Origin: Halovivax asiaticus JCM 14624
GTDB lineage: Archaea; Halobacteriota; Halobacteria; Halobacteriales; Natrialbaceae
Direction of reading: 5' to 3'
Length of the DNA stretch: 64,000 nt
Assembly: GCF_000337515.1 (NCBI RefSeq)
Contig: NZ_AOIQ01000006.1
Location: 130,265-194,264, forward strand
Below are positions 44,696 to 54,776 of this stretch, one piece after another. The stretch's first letter is position 1; every line of letters starts with the position of its first letter. A program made the position numbers and the translations under genes. Under the pieces are notes generated by a model. It saw only the letters and a program-made list of their open reading frames with translations, was not told the origin of the DNA and did not search any database.

Positions 44696-46669
44696 TTATT
44701 CGCCCTCGAAATCGGGATCGCGATCCGACTGGAACGCAGACAGGCCTTCCCACAGGTCGTCAGTGGTGAACAGGTGGCCGAACGAACTCGACTCAACCTC
44801 GAGGCCAGCGTCGACGCCATCGCGGCCAGCGAGCATCGCGCGCTTGGTGAACTTCATCGCGATCGGTGGGCCGGCAGCGAGATCACGCGCCAGTTCCCAG
44901 GCCCGGTCTTCGAACTCCTCGGTCGGGACGACCTCGTTGACGAAGTCGTAGTCGGCCATCGTCTCGGGGTCGTAGTCGTTGCGTGCCGTGAAAATGATCT
45001 CCTTGGCGCGACCTTCCCCGACGATTCGCGGCAGGCGCTGGGTGCCGCCCCAGCCGGGAAGCAGTCCGAGATTGTGTTCGGGCTGGCCGAACTGAGATCG
45101 CTCGCTGGCGATCCGCATGTCGGCACAGGCGGACAGTTCCATCCCACCGCCCAGACAGTACCCGTCGATCGCCGCGAGCACGGGAACGGGAATTTCTTCG
45201 AGTCGACCGAAGACACGCTGGCCCAGGCGGGACAGTTCGGCCGCTTCGATACCGGTGCCCGCCGCTGCCGTGGAAGCGTCGAACCCGGCCGAGAACGCTC
45301 GATCGCCGTCGCCGGTGAGCAAGACGGCACGAACTGCGTCATCGTCGACGAGCTGGTCGATCGCGACGTCGATCTCTTCGATCATGTCGGTCGTGATCGT
45401 GTTCATCCGGTGGGCCCGGTCGATCTGGATGTGGCCGACGTTACCGTCGACCTCGACGGCGATCGCGTCGAACGAGACGGTATCCTTCCCACCCTCATCG
45501 CCGCCCGCGTAGAACTGACCGTCCTCGGCAGCCTCGGCGAACGCGTCGGATGGCTCGTGACGAGCCGCACCGGTCTCGTCGTACGTCGATTCGAGTGCTT
45601 CGAACAGGTCGGCGAGACCGCGGTCGTCCGCCAGTTTCGCTGGGCCATCGGGGAAGCCGGCGCCGAGTTGCATCGCGCGGTCGATAGCGTCCGGACCGGC
45701 CACGTCGTCGTCGATCAACTGGGCAACTTCGTCCGCCATCACGGCCAGCAGACGATCCTCGATCCACGCGGCACCGGCGTCGGTCGGAATCTCGACGCCC
45801 TCACCGTCCTCGTAGTCGTAGACACCCTTGCCGGACTTCTTGCCCAGTTCACCGGCTTCGACCTTCTCCTCGGTCATCGGGCACGGCTTGTAGGCCTCGC
45901 CCAGCGTCTCGTGCATGTACTCCTGGACGTGGAGGCCCACGTCGAGGCCGACCTGATCCGTGAGTTCGAACAGCCCCATCGGAAGGCCCATGTCGTAGCT
46001 CGCCGTGGAGTCGACCTCCGCGACGGTCGCCTCTTCCTCGTAGACCATCCACGCTGCCTCGTTCATCAGGGGAACGAGCACACGGTTGACGATGAACCCG
46101 GGCGAATCCTTGTGGACGCGGACTGGCGTCTTCCCGAAGTCCTCGGCCAGGCCACCGATCGCGTCGAGCGTCTCGTCGGACGAGTGCGCCCCCGAAATGA
46201 CCTCGACCAGTTGCATACGGACCGGCGGGTTGAAGAAGTGCATCCCACAGAACTGTTCGGGACGGTCGGTCACCTCGGACAGTTCCGTAATCGAGAGGCT
46301 CGAGGTGTTTGTCGCGAAGATGGTTCGGTCAGGGGCGTGCTCCTCGACCTCGCCGTAAACGTCCTTCTTGATGTCCATCTTCTCCGGGACGGCCTCGATG
46401 ACGACATCCGCGTCACCGACTGCCGCTCCCACGTCGACGAGCGGCGTGATCCGATCGAGCGCCTCGTCGGCGTCAGCCTCCGAGATCTGCTCCCGATCGG
46501 CGAGCTTACCCAGCGACCACTCGATCTGCTCGTAACCGTTCTGGACGAACTCCTCTTTGATGTCGCGCAGGCACACGTCGTACCCCGCGAGGGCCGCGAC
46601 CTCCGCGATGCCGTGGCCCATGTTTCCCGCACCGAGAACTGCGACGGTGTTGATCTCTTCCAGATCCAT
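44696..46669 (-). CDS. 3-hydroxyacyl-CoA dehydrogenase / enoyl-CoA hydratase fusion
   Basis: The 657-residue bifunctional protein carries the NAD-binding hydroxyacyl-CoA dehydrogenase first ([20 protein letters not shown] at residues 8-27, [14 protein letters not shown], then [14 protein letters not shown]) and an enoyl-CoA hydratase at the C-terminus ([40 protein letters not shown]). This is the archaeal order, the reverse of bacterial FadB/FadJ. It would carry out the second and third steps of beta-oxidation, or of the reverse. The divergent acyl-CoA dehydrogenase starts 115 bases away. A long open frame opposite this gene is a GC shadow. Confidence 0.94.
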   Translation of the reverse strand: MDLEEINTVAVLGAGNMGHGIAEVAALAGYDVCLRDIKEEFVQNGYEQIEWSLGKLADREQISEADADEALDRITPLVDVGAAVGDADVVIEAVPEKMDIKKDVYGEVEEHAPDRTIFATNTSSLSITELSEVTDRPEQFCGMHFFNPPVRMQLVEVISGAHSSDETLDAIGGLAEDFGKTPVRVHKDSPGFIVNRVLVPLMNEAAWMVYEEEATVAEVDSTASYDMGLPMGLFELTDQVGLDVGLHVQEYMHETLGEAYKPCPMTEEKVEAGELGKKSGKGVYDYEDGEGVEIPTDAGAAWIEDRLLAVMADEVAQLIDDDVAGPDAIDRAMQLGAGFPDGPAKLADDRGLADLFEALESTYDETGAARHEPSDAFAEAAEDGQFYAGGDEGGKDTVSFDAIAVEVDGNVGHIQIDRAHRMNTITTDMIEEIDVAIDQLVDDDAVRAVLLTGDGDRAFSAGFDASTAAAGTGIEAAELSRLGQRVFGRLEEIPVPVLAAIDGYCLGGGMELSACADMRIASERSQFGQPEHNLGLLPGWGGTQRLPRIVGEGRAKEIIFTARNDYDPETMADYDFVNEVVPTEEFEDRAWELARDLAAGPPIAMKFTKRAMLAGRDGVDAGLEVESSSFGHLFTTDDLWEGLSAFQSDRDPDFEGE

Positions 46670-46784
46670 GCCCGACTATGCGACGTGATCCCGTTTCAAC
46701 GTTTCCCTCGCTCCCCGAGGAAACCAATATTCAGTTTACTTCGGGTTACAAAACTCTTTACGGGTGTGGAGGCATGTCACAGGT

Positions 46785-47939
46785 ATGGACTTCGAACTCA
46801 CCGACGAGCAGAAGCAGCTTCGCGAAGAGGTTCGACGCTTCGCGGAAAACGAGATCGCCCCCATCGCCGAGGAGTACGACGTCGAGGAGAAGTACCCCCA
46901 CGAGATCATCGACAAGGCCGCCGACATGGGCCTGCTCGGGCCGCACATCCCGATCGAGTACGGCGGCGCCGGCTACGGCTCGCTCGAAGTCGCCATGATC
47001 GTCGAGGAACTGTTCGCCGTCGACGCCGGCATCGGCCTCTCGATCATCTCCACCTCGTTCGGCTGCGAGTCGATCATGCACTTCGGGACGGACGAACAGA
47101 AGGAACGATTCCTCGAACCCGTCGCGGCTGGCGAGGCGATCACCGGTGCCGCAATCTCAGAACCCGACACCGGATCGGACGTCTCTTCCGTCTCCACACA
47201 GGCGGAGAAAGACGGTGACGAGTGGGTGATCAACGGCAACAAGATGTGGATCACCAACGGCTCCATCGGTGACTTCTTCGTCGTCCTCTGTGAAACCAAC
47301 CCAGACGCCGAGGGCCGCTACAACGGCTTCTCGCAGATCGTCGTCGAATCCGACCGCGACGGCTTCGAGGCCGACAAGATCACCGGCAAGCTGGGCATCC
47401 GCGCCTCCGACACCGCCGAACTCATCTTCGACGACGTCCGCGTCCCCGAGGAGAACCTGATCGGCACGCAGGACGCCGCCTTCATGCAGCAGATGCAGTT
47501 CTTCGACGAGACCCGAACCGCCGTCGCCGCGCAGGGTGTCGGGATCGCCAAAGGCGCACTCCGGGCCTCCCTCGAGTACGCACAGGATCGCGAGCAGTTC
47601 GGCCGGCCAATCTCGGACTTCCAGGCCATCCAGCACAAGATCGCCGACATGGCCACCGAGGCCGAGGCCGCCCGGAACCTCACGTACAAGGCCGCCTGGA
47701 AGGTCGACCAGGGCGAAGACATCACCAAACTGGCCTCCATGGCCAAGGAGTTCGCCTCCCGCATCGCCGTGGACGCCGCCAACGAAGCCGTCCAGATCCA
47801 CGGCGGCGCCGGCTACGTCAACGACTTCCCCGTCGAACGCTTCTACCGCGACGCCAAGATCACCCAGATCTACGAAGGAACCACCGAAATCCAGAAGAAC
47901 GTCATCGCCCGCGAACTGCTCGGCAAGGGCGCGTTCTAA
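46785..47939 (+). CDS. Acyl-CoA dehydrogenase
   Basis: The 384-residue FAD enzyme introduces the first double bond of fatty acyl-CoA. It begins [20 protein letters not shown], has the flavin-binding [20 protein letters not shown] and [14 protein letters not shown], and ends with the catalytic-base region [20 protein letters not shown]. It is divergent from the dehydrogenase/hydratase fusion and so probably coordinately regulated. ATG 46785 is supported by the family start. Just after the stop lies a dense cluster of short hairpins. An electron-transfer flavoprotein gene is not in the window. Confidence 0.95.
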   Translation: MDFELTDEQKQLREEVRRFAENEIAPIAEEYDVEEKYPHEIIDKAADMGLLGPHIPIEYGGAGYGSLEVAMIVEELFAVDAGIGLSIISTSFGCESIMHFGTDEQKERFLEPVAAGEAITGAAISEPDTGSDVSSVSTQAEKDGDEWVINGNKMWITNGSIGDFFVVLCETNPDAEGRYNGFSQIVVESDRDGFEADKITGKLGIRASDTAELIFDDVRVPEENLIGTQDAAFMQQMQFFDETRTAVAAQGVGIAKGALRASLEYAQDREQFGRPISDFQAIQHKIADMATEAEAARNLTYKAAWKVDQGEDITKLASMAKEFASRIAVDAANEAVQIHGGAGYVNDFPVERFYRDAKITQIYEGTTEIQKNVIARELLGKGAF

Positions 47940-47959
47940 GAACCAACCTTTTGCGCTGC

Positions 47960-48216
47960 GGGCCGGCTTCGCCGGCCCTCGGCAAAACGTTGATGAAAAG
48001 CACTCCTCCTTCCCCTACAGCGTCGCTACGCGACGCTTCCGGGTCAGTCGTCGGCCCGCTCGCAGACAGAGTCTGCTCGCGGTACAACGTACTTATTGTA
48101 AGCCAGCCTTTCCTCGTTGAGCGAAAGCGTCGCTTTCGCGATGCTCGGAAGCGCTTTCGCTTCCGTCGGGTAGCGCGCCCTCACTCCCGTTCGGTCGCGA
48201 TCCCGGCCACCGGGAT
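47960..48216. repeat. Cluster of six perfect short hairpins
   Basis: Six non-identical stem-loops, all perfectly paired, lie between the convergent ends of the acyl-CoA dehydrogenase and the Ser-Asp-tail gene: 47960-47978 (8-bp stem, loop TTC), 48019-48037 (8 bp, loop TAC), 48062-48076 (6 bp, loop AGA), 48121-48139 (8 bp, loop GTC), 48146-48165 (8 bp, loop CTTT) and 48200-48216 (7 bp, loop CCA). The stems differ in sequence, so this is not a tandem repeat. Loops are three or four bases, good for DNA or RNA hairpins. The region has no coding character. Function unknown; see findings. Confidence 0.75.
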
Positions 48217-48219
48217 TGC

Positions 48220-48690
48220 TTACGAGTCGCTATCAGCGTCCGTATCGGTGCCGTCGCTGTCAGAATCAGTGTCAGTGCCGTCGCTATCAGAATCCGAATC
48301 ACTCCCATCACTATCCGAGTCTGAATCTCCGTCGTCGCTGTCCGAATCCGAATCGCCGTCGCGGGCCGAGGCACGAGCGGGTGGGTTCGATCGGGTCGTT
48401 GCGGTGCCGCGTTCGGCCGACTGCGGATCCGATCGCCGAGCACGGCTCGCGGAGCGTTCGTCGGGTTCGAGGTCCCGCTCGGCCGACGTGGACCAGCCGA
48501 TCGAAAAGAGAACGATCGGTGGAACGACGTACGACGCGATGGCCAGAAGCGCGAACAGGGAGTCCACGAAGACCAGGATCCCAAACATCGCGAGAACTGC
48601 GACCGAGAGGGCGTGGATCGGTGTCTCCACGTACCGCCGATAAAACTGCCAGAACTCCCGAAGGGTTCCGCTACCGGTGCTCGTAGTCAC
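48220..48690 (-). CDS. Two-helix membrane protein with Ser-Asp repeat tail
   Basis: The 156-residue protein begins with a short amphipathic segment (GTLREFWQFYRRYVETP), has two membrane helices (residues ~24-45 and ~48-68), then a basic-acidic linker and a C-terminal Ser-Asp/Thr-Asp repeat of about 45 residues (from ~112 to 156), with an imperfect 11-residue period (SDSDSDG/TDTD). Such tails are very soluble and calcium-binding in other proteins. Codon composition changes in the tail (GAC/TCG/AGC tracts). The function is unknown. It ends in the hairpin cluster. Confidence 0.7.
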   Translation of the reverse strand: MTTSTGSGTLREFWQFYRRYVETPIHALSVAVLAMFGILVFVDSLFALLAIASYVVPPIVLFSIGWSTSAERDLEPDERSASRARRSDPQSAERGTATTRSNPPARASARDGDSDSDSDDGDSDSDSDGSDSDSDSDGTDTDSDSDGTDTDADSDS

Positions 48691-48783
48691 ACCCAGTGTA
48701 CGCTCCGAGGACTGAATTCGTTTCGGGTCCGCCGGATACGGAGGTCGACTCGGGTGGTCATCCCACGATGGGTGGATAGTCGG

Positions 48784-50094
48784 TCAATCGTCGCTCGGAA
48801 CGGGTCCCGACTGGCCTGCGTGGTCGCCGATCCAGGACCCCTTGTCGAAGTCGATCGCATCGTTCCACGAGGCGACGAGGGTCGTCACCGCGAGATCGCC
48901 GCTAACGTTCGTCATCGTCCGAAGTCTGTCGAGAAGCGGATCGACACCGGCGACGAACGCGACGACGGCGAGTGGGAGGCCGAGCTGGGTCAACACCATC
49001 GTGAGCATGATGAGGCCGGCTCCCGGAACGCCGGCAGCGCCGATACTTGCCAACACGGCGATGGCGACGACGGTTACCTGTTCGCCGAGGGTCAAGGAGA
49101 CGCCAGCTAGATTCGCCGCGAAGATCGCTGCGACGCCCTGGTAGAGGGCCGTCCCGTCCATGTTGATCGTCGCCCCGAGCGGAAGCGAAAAGCCGTACAC
49201 GCTCTCGTCGATGTGAAAGTTCTCGTCCGCGTTTGACATCGTAACCGGAAGCGTCCCGCTACTCGACCGGATGCTCAACGCCGTGATCAGTGCTTCCTTC
49301 GCACCGGTGAGAAAGGCGACGGGCGATTCCCCAACCAGCACCAGAATAATCACACCGAGGTGAACGAGCAGTACGTGAAGGGCCACAGCGAGCGCCAGCG
49401 TGCCGATGAGCACGGCAAACGTCGTGACGGCGGCCACGCCAGCCTCCGCGAAGACCGCGGCCATCAGGGCAAAAACACCGATCACACCGTACTCCATGAC
49501 ACCCCAGACGATCTTGAACATGGCTTCGGCACCCGCCTCGGCAACGTCGAAGATCGTTTCGATCCCTGCCTGGACTCGGTCGTCGTCGGTGGTGTCTGCG
49601 ACCATCGCCAGCGCCAGGCCGAAGACGATGACGAAGAAGATCGTCGGAAGGATCTCGGCGTTCGCCATCGACCCGATCGGGTTCTCCGGAACGATTCCCA
49701 GGAACACCTCCTCTAACGGCGGTGGTGATTGGGTGGTGGATTCGCCCGTCGAGAGTTCCAACCCCGTCCCAGGACTGATCGCATTCGCCAGCGTGAGCCC
49801 GATGAACACGGCGGCGGCTGACGTGAGTAGATACAGACCGACGACTTGCCCGCCGATCCGACCGAGTTTGGACGGTGTGAGTCCCCTGATCCCCATCAGG
49901 AGGGTGAACACGATGATCGGGAGGACGATCATACTCAGGAGTCTCACGAAGAGATCGCCGAGCGGTTGGAGTCGTGTCGCCGGCGCGCCGACCACGAGAC
50001 CGACGATCGAACCGAGGACGAACGCAGCCCCAATTCGGTACACGATGGGAATCGACCGATACCGTGACCACGTAGCGACCAGGGAGCGTGACAT
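48784..50094 (-). CDS. Dicarboxylate/amino acid:cation symporter (DAACS family)
   Basis: The 436-residue transporter imports C4-dicarboxylates or acidic amino acids with H+ or Na+. It has about eight helices, the serine-rich re-entrant loop SIRSSSGTLPVTMSN, the helix-7 motif NMDGTALYQGVAAIFAANLA and VPGAGLIMLTMVLTQLGLPL after it; together these define the GltP/SLC1 family. ATG 50094 (MSRSLVATWSRYRSIPIVYR) was chosen because a membrane helix begins shortly after; ATG 50142 would add 16 residues. The glycosylase is divergent. Confidence 0.92.
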   Translation of the reverse strand: MSRSLVATWSRYRSIPIVYRIGAAFVLGSIVGLVVGAPATRLQPLGDLFVRLLSMIVLPIIVFTLLMGIRGLTPSKLGRIGGQVVGLYLLTSAAAVFIGLTLANAISPGTGLELSTGESTTQSPPPLEEVFLGIVPENPIGSMANAEILPTIFFVIVFGLALAMVADTTDDDRVQAGIETIFDVAEAGAEAMFKIVWGVMEYGVIGVFALMAAVFAEAGVAAVTTFAVLIGTLALAVALHVLLVHLGVIILVLVGESPVAFLTGAKEALITALSIRSSSGTLPVTMSNADENFHIDESVYGFSLPLGATINMDGTALYQGVAAIFAANLAGVSLTLGEQVTVVAIAVLASIGAAGVPGAGLIMLTMVLTQLGLPLAVVAFVAGVDPLLDRLRTMTNVSGDLAVTTLVASWNDAIDFDKGSWIGDHAGQSGPVPSDD

Positions 50095-50277
50095 GGAGTG
50101 CTCGGTCCAGCGCATTTCGCGAAGTGTGTTATAGTTCAGCACATTCTTCGTATACTGAGAATGTCCTGTCAGCAGCCGAAATCAACGGCGAGCGGTGCCA
50201 CACGACTAACGAATCACTTGCCGACGAGTCCGACCGAAAGGTACGTACCCCACAGGCCCGTTCGACTGGCAACCAGA

Positions 50278-50874
50278 ATGTTCACCGACGAGGCCCACGA
50301 CGTGCTGCGAAACGATCCCGTGATGGCGGAGCTCGTCGAGACCTACGACCCGTACACGGAAACGGAGTGGGACGAGTTCGAGCGTCTCTGCGTCTCGATC
50401 ATCAACCAGCAGCTCTCGACCGCGAGTGCGAACGCGATTCGCGAACGGGTGTATGGGGTCCTCGGCGACGAGATAACGCCGGATCGCGTGCTCTCGACCG
50501 CGGACCAGCCGCTGTTGGACGCCGGCCTCTCCGGGACGAAAGTCGAGTACCTTCGCAACGCCGCCCGCGCGTTCGACGAGAACGATCTCACCCGATCGGG
50601 ACTGGCCGACCACTCGAACGACGAAGTCGTCGACACACTGACGGAGATCAAGGGAATCGGCGAGTGGACGGCGGAGATGTACCTCCTGTTCGTCCTCGAA
50701 CGACCGGACGTCCTTCCCCTCGGGGATCTCGCGATACGGAACGGAATCCAGCAGTTGTACGGCGACGGTGAGAAGATGACGCGCGCGGAGATGCGGACCG
50801 TCGCGGACCCCTGGCGCCCGTATCGATCCGTCGGAACGCGTTACATCTGGGCCGCGTACGAAGACGCCGACTGA
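50278..50874 (+). CDS. DNA-3-methyladenine glycosylase II-like, HhH-GPD family
   Basis: The 198-residue base-excision glycosylase has a helix-hairpin-helix motif (LTEIKGIGEWTAEMYLLF, residues 121-138) and the catalytic Asp150 in VLPLGDLAI, the AlkA-type arrangement. The ISIINQQLSTASANAI-like helix (SIINQQLSTASANAIRERV at 40-58) is also diagnostic. It removes alkylated purines from DNA. No iron-sulfur cluster is present, in contrast to EndoIII. ATG 50278 (MFTDEAHDVL) was chosen; upstream coding is not acidic. Confidence 0.9.
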   Translation: MFTDEAHDVLRNDPVMAELVETYDPYTETEWDEFERLCVSIINQQLSTASANAIRERVYGVLGDEITPDRVLSTADQPLLDAGLSGTKVEYLRNAARAFDENDLTRSGLADHSNDEVVDTLTEIKGIGEWTAEMYLLFVLERPDVLPLGDLAIRNGIQQLYGDGEKMTRAEMRTVADPWRPYRSVGTRYIWAAYEDAD

Positions 50875-50970
50875 GGTGGCCCGCAGTCGGCCAGCGGAGA
50901 ACAGGGAGTCGTCCCACCCCGCGGGAACGCGGGTGAGGTTTTACAGTACCCGAACGCATTCGTCCGGACG

Positions 50971-53067
50971 ATGGGACGGTTCACAGGGCTCTTCGGGCCC
51001 GAACGAGTTGGTATCGTTGGCGCCACGGACCGCGATGGATCGATCGGCCGCGCGCTCGTGACGAACCTGGACGAACACTTCGACGGCGAGATCGTCCCGA
51101 TCAACCCCGGCCGGGACACGGTGCTCGGCTACGACTGTTATCCGGACGTCGCGAGCGCACCGTCGATAGACCTCGGCGTGGTCGTCGTCCCACCGCCGGC
51201 CGTCCTCGACGCGGTCCGGGACCTCGGCGAAGCGGGGACCCGCAACGTCGTGGTCATCACGGCCGGTTTCGGCGAGAGCGGAAGTGAAGGAGCGAAACGC
51301 GAACGAGAGCTGCGTGCGGTCGCCGAGGAGTACGACATCGACCTCGTCGGGCCGAACAGCCTGGGCGTCATGTCGACGCCCGCAGGCCTCAACGCCACGT
51401 TCGGGCCCGACATCGCCCGGGAAGGCTCGATCTCCTTTATGAGCCAGTCAGGGGCGTTCATCACGGCCGTCCTCGACTGGGCGAACGAGGAGGGCATCTC
51501 GTTCCGCCACGTCGTCTCCGTCGGGAACAAGGCGGTTCTCGACGAGGTTGACTTCCTCCGCGCGTGGGACGAAGACGAGGGCACCGACGTCATCGTCGGC
51601 TACCTCGAAGGGATCGAAGACGGCCAGGCATTCGTGCAGGCGGCCCGCGAGGTTACGTCGGAGACGCCGGTCGTCCTCGTGAAATCGGGCCGAACGGACG
51701 CTGGCGCACAGGCCGCCTCCTCGCACACGGGCGCCATCGCCGGCAGTGAGGAGGCCTACGAGGCCGGCCTCGATCAGGCGGGCGTGATCCGCGCGTCGAC
51801 GGTCGAGGAACTGTTCGACTACGCCCGCGGCCTCTCGGGTCTCTCGACGCTCGAGTCCGAGGGTGTCGCGATCGTCACGAACGCCGGTGGGCCTGGCGTC
51901 CTGGCGACGGACGCCGTCGGCGACTCCTCGCTCGAACTGGCGTCATTCGAAGACGACACCATCGAGGAACTCACAGATTCGATGCCCGAGGAGGCAGCCG
52001 TCTACAACCCGATCGACGTGATCGGAGACGCGGACGTCGACCGGTTCCGAACGGCGCTCGAACAGGCACTGGCCGACCCGAACGTCGGGAGCGCGATCGT
52101 CGTCTCGGCCCCCACGGCAGTGCTTCCGTACGAAGCGCTCGCAGAGATGGTTCTCGACGTGCGCGAATCGTACGAGACGCCGATCGTGACCTGTCTGATG
52201 GGCGGATCGCGAGTCGATACGGCCGAGGCGATTCTGCGTGACGCCGGTGTGCCGAACTACTTCGACCCCTCACGGGCGGTGGCCGGTCTCGACGCACTGG
52301 CTCAACACGACGAGATCACCGGCCGTGCGGCGGACGACCCGACAGCATACGACGTCGACAGGGAGCGCGCCCGATCGATCCTCGAACGCGCTGCGGAGCG
52401 GACGGACAACCGGCTCGGCGTCGAATCGATGGCCCTGCTCGACGCGTACGGCATTCCGACGCCGACGTCGGAGATCGTCGACGACCCGATCCGGGCCCAC
52501 GACGTCGCCGAAGACATCGACGGCGACGTGGTGATGAAGATCGTGAGCCCCGACATCTCACACAAGTCGGACATCGGCGGCGTGGCCGTCGGCGTCGCAG
52601 TCGACGAAGTCGAAGACACCTACGAGGACCTCGTCGCCCGCGCGCGAAACTACCAGCCGAACGCGTCGATCCTCGGCGTGCAGGTCCAGGAGATGGTGGA
52701 TCTCGACACTGCGACGGAGACCATCGTCGGGATGAACCGCGATCCGCAGTTTGGCCCGCTGTTGCTGTTCGGTCTGGGCGGCATCTTCGTCGAGATCCTG
52801 GAGGACACGTCGATCCGCGTCGCCCCCATCGGGGAGACGGAAGCCCGGAGCATGGTCGACGAGATCACGGCGGCACCGCTGTTGCGCGGTGCTCGCGGTC
52901 GGGAACCAGCGGATATCGACGCCATCGTCGAGACGCTGGGACGGCTCTCGCAACTGGTCACCGACTTCCCCGCACTGGTAGAACTGGACGTCAACCCGCT
53001 CGTCGCCGGCCCGGACGGCGTGCAAGCGATCGACCTCAGGGCAACCGTCGACACGGAGGAACTATGA
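50971..53067 (+). CDS. acd: ADP-forming acyl-CoA (acetate) synthetase, fused alpha-beta
   Basis: The 698-residue enzyme makes ATP from acetyl-CoA plus ADP, releasing acetate, or runs in reverse to use acetate. The alpha part holds a CoA-binding domain (VGIVGATDRDGSIGRALV) and the phospho-histidine His252 in AASSHTGAIAGSEEAYE. The C-terminal part from ~460 is the ATP-grasp beta domain (VVMKIVSPDISHKSDIGGVA, PLLLFGLGGIFVEIL, ALVELDVNPLVAG). The fused form is normal for haloarchaea. Its stop overlaps the ATG of the PtaN-like gene (ATGA). Confidence 0.94.
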   Translation: MGRFTGLFGPERVGIVGATDRDGSIGRALVTNLDEHFDGEIVPINPGRDTVLGYDCYPDVASAPSIDLGVVVVPPPAVLDAVRDLGEAGTRNVVVITAGFGESGSEGAKRERELRAVAEEYDIDLVGPNSLGVMSTPAGLNATFGPDIAREGSISFMSQSGAFITAVLDWANEEGISFRHVVSVGNKAVLDEVDFLRAWDEDEGTDVIVGYLEGIEDGQAFVQAAREVTSETPVVLVKSGRTDAGAQAASSHTGAIAGSEEAYEAGLDQAGVIRASTVEELFDYARGLSGLSTLESEGVAIVTNAGGPGVLATDAVGDSSLELASFEDDTIEELTDSMPEEAAVYNPIDVIGDADVDRFRTALEQALADPNVGSAIVVSAPTAVLPYEALAEMVLDVRESYETPIVTCLMGGSRVDTAEAILRDAGVPNYFDPSRAVAGLDALAQHDEITGRAADDPTAYDVDRERARSILERAAERTDNRLGVESMALLDAYGIPTPTSEIVDDPIRAHDVAEDIDGDVVMKIVSPDISHKSDIGGVAVGVAVDEVEDTYEDLVARARNYQPNASILGVQVQEMVDLDTATETIVGMNRDPQFGPLLLFGLGGIFVEILEDTSIRVAPIGETEARSMVDEITAAPLLRGARGREPADIDAIVETLGRLSQLVTDFPALVELDVNPLVAGPDGVQAIDLRATVDTEEL

Positions 53068-54281
53068 CAGACACCGACACGATAGACGAGCGAACGACGA
53101 GCGACGACGCGACGGACCGATCGAACGAAACGCGACACGACGAAGCGATGGACGGCCCGGACGACACACGACCCGACGACGCGACGGCGCGACAGACCGA
53201 CGCACGACCGGACGGTGGAGCGGAGACGCTGCTGATCGCCTCACTGGAGGAGAGTACCGGCAAGACGGCGATCACGCTGGCGCTGGCCCAGCTCGCCTCG
53301 GACAACGGCGAGCGCGTGGGGTACATGAAGCCGAAGGGGACCCGACTGCAGAGCAACGTCGGGAAGACGCTCGACGCGGACCCCCTGCTGGCGAAGGAAC
53401 TGCTCGGCATCGACGCGGACGTGTCGACGCTCGAACCCATCGTCTACTCACCGACGTTCGTCGAGCAGGTCATCCGGGGTCGCGAAACGCCCGAAACCCT
53501 CCGCAAGCGCGTCCGCGAGGCGTTCGACGAACTCGCCAGCGAGACGAACCGGATGTTCGTCGAGGGGGCCGGCGAGTATACTGTTGGGGAAATCATCGAC
53601 CTCACGGACGCCGACGTCGCTGATCTGCTCGACGCTCGCGTCGTGCTCGTGGCTCCGTACGAACATCCCGGCGACGTCGACGACGTGCTCGCAGCCAGCC
53701 GCGCGTTCGGCGACCGGCTGGCTGGCGTGATCTTCAACGACGTCGCGGACGCGGCGTACGACGACCTCGAGACCGACGTGGTTCCGTTCCTCGAAGGGCG
53801 CGGCGTTCCGGTCTACGGGATCGTCCCGCGAGTGCAGGAACTCTCCGGGGTGACGGTCGCAGATCTGGCCGACGAACTCGGCGCATCCGTCCTCGTCGAG
53901 GAGGGGACCGATCGATACGTCGAGCGCTTTTCCGTCGCGGCGATGGGGGCGGATAGCGCACTCAGATACTTCAGGCGAACCAGAGACGCTGCCGTCATCA
54001 CCGGCGGTGACCGGGCGGACGTTCAGGCCGCGGCACTCGAGGCGTCCGGCATCCGGTGTCTCATCCTGACCGGCGGGCACCACCCATCCGGGCGCATCCT
54101 CGGCACGGCGACCGAACGGTCGGTGCCCATCCTGTCGGTACAGTCGGACACGTTGACCACGGTCGAGCGCACGGAGTCGATCGTACGGGGCGGACGCACA
54201 CAGGACGAGGCCACCGTCCGGCGAATGCACGAACTGCTCACCGATCACGCCGCCGTGGCGGAGCTCTTCGGATCCGAGTGA
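53064..54281 (+). CDS. PtaN-like phosphotransacetylase-family regulatory protein (BioD-like P-loop plus DRTGG)
   Basis: The 405-residue protein has a BioD-like P-loop domain (IASLEESTGKTAITLALAQL, residues 58-77, GESTGKT-type Walker A) and a DRTGG-like C-terminal domain (VITGGDRADVQAAALEASGI, CLILTGGHHPSGRILGTATE). It matches the N-terminal regulatory half of phosphotransacetylase found as a separate gene beside ADP-forming acetyl-CoA synthetase in archaea. An unusual 50-residue acidic, Asp/Thr-rich N-terminal extension precedes it. ATG 53064 is supported by its 4-base overlap with acd. A regulatory role for acd is inferred from the pairing. Confidence 0.85.
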   Translation: MTDTDTIDERTTSDDATDRSNETRHDEAMDGPDDTRPDDATARQTDARPDGGAETLLIASLEESTGKTAITLALAQLASDNGERVGYMKPKGTRLQSNVGKTLDADPLLAKELLGIDADVSTLEPIVYSPTFVEQVIRGRETPETLRKRVREAFDELASETNRMFVEGAGEYTVGEIIDLTDADVADLLDARVVLVAPYEHPGDVDDVLAASRAFGDRLAGVIFNDVADAAYDDLETDVVPFLEGRGVPVYGIVPRVQELSGVTVADLADELGASVLVEEGTDRYVERFSVAAMGADSALRYFRRTRDAAVITGGDRADVQAAALEASGIRCLILTGGHHPSGRILGTATERSVPILSVQSDTLTTVERTESIVRGGRTQDEATVRRMHELLTDHAAVAELFGSE

Positions 54282-54326
54282 GCCACCCCGGTGACGGCGC
54301 TCGGTGAAGCGACGAGCATACCGTAA

Positions 54327-54776
54327 TCAGTCGTCCGTCGAGACCTCTTTTCGGCCGGATACCGACTCCGGAACGAGTCGATAGTGCTGGAACGTAATTT
54401 CCCGCCGCGGCCGGTCGAAGACGTCGACGATCGGGATTTCGATCGCCCACATACCCTGGATGGCGTCCGAGGTGTACGGCAGCTCGGAGACGTCCGCCAA
54501 CCGACCGGTCGCGACGACGCTTCGCCACCCGCTGTCGGACTGCCCGTGGACGACGAACGAAACGGGTTCTTCGACGAGCCCGACCTCGCGTCTCTCGGCG
54601 GGTGACGAGAGGTTGAAGTAGAACGTCCGGTCGGTCGCGTTGTACCCGTAGGAGACCGGAATCGAAGCGGGCGGTTCGTCGTCCGGCGTCGCGAAGGAGA
54701 TGACGCCCGTCCCCCCGCGCCCGAGGAACTCGTCCATCTCTTCGTCGTTCATCTGGACCCATCGCAGCCCTTGCAT
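54327..54776 (-). CDS. FMN-binding split-barrel protein (pyridoxamine 5'-phosphate oxidase family)
   Basis: The 149-residue protein is a split-barrel flavin-binding protein: RGGTGVISFATPDDEPPASI followed by PVSYGYNATDRTFYFNLSSP, then a central VEEPVSFVVHGQSDSGWRSV and the GRLADVSELPYT stretch, as in haloarchaeal pyridoxamine oxidase-like and nitroimidazole-reductase-like proteins. The actual substrate is unknown. ATG 54776 (MQGLRWVQM) is the likeliest start, but 54791 is also open. It is convergent with the PtaN-like gene, 45 bases away. Confidence 0.82.
   Translation of the reverse strand: MQGLRWVQMNDEEMDEFLGRGGTGVISFATPDDEPPASIPVSYGYNATDRTFYFNLSSPAERREVGLVEEPVSFVVHGQSDSGWRSVVATGRLADVSELPYTSDAIQGMWAIEIPIVDVFDRPRREITFQHYRLVPESVSGRKEVSTDD

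Noticed and set aside
44774-47218. Long (814 codons) open frame opposite the dehydrogenase/hydratase fusion
   Set aside because: GC-rich coding strands create long antisense frames; this one has basic, repetitive composition and no family signal, while the minus strand encodes a clear enzyme.
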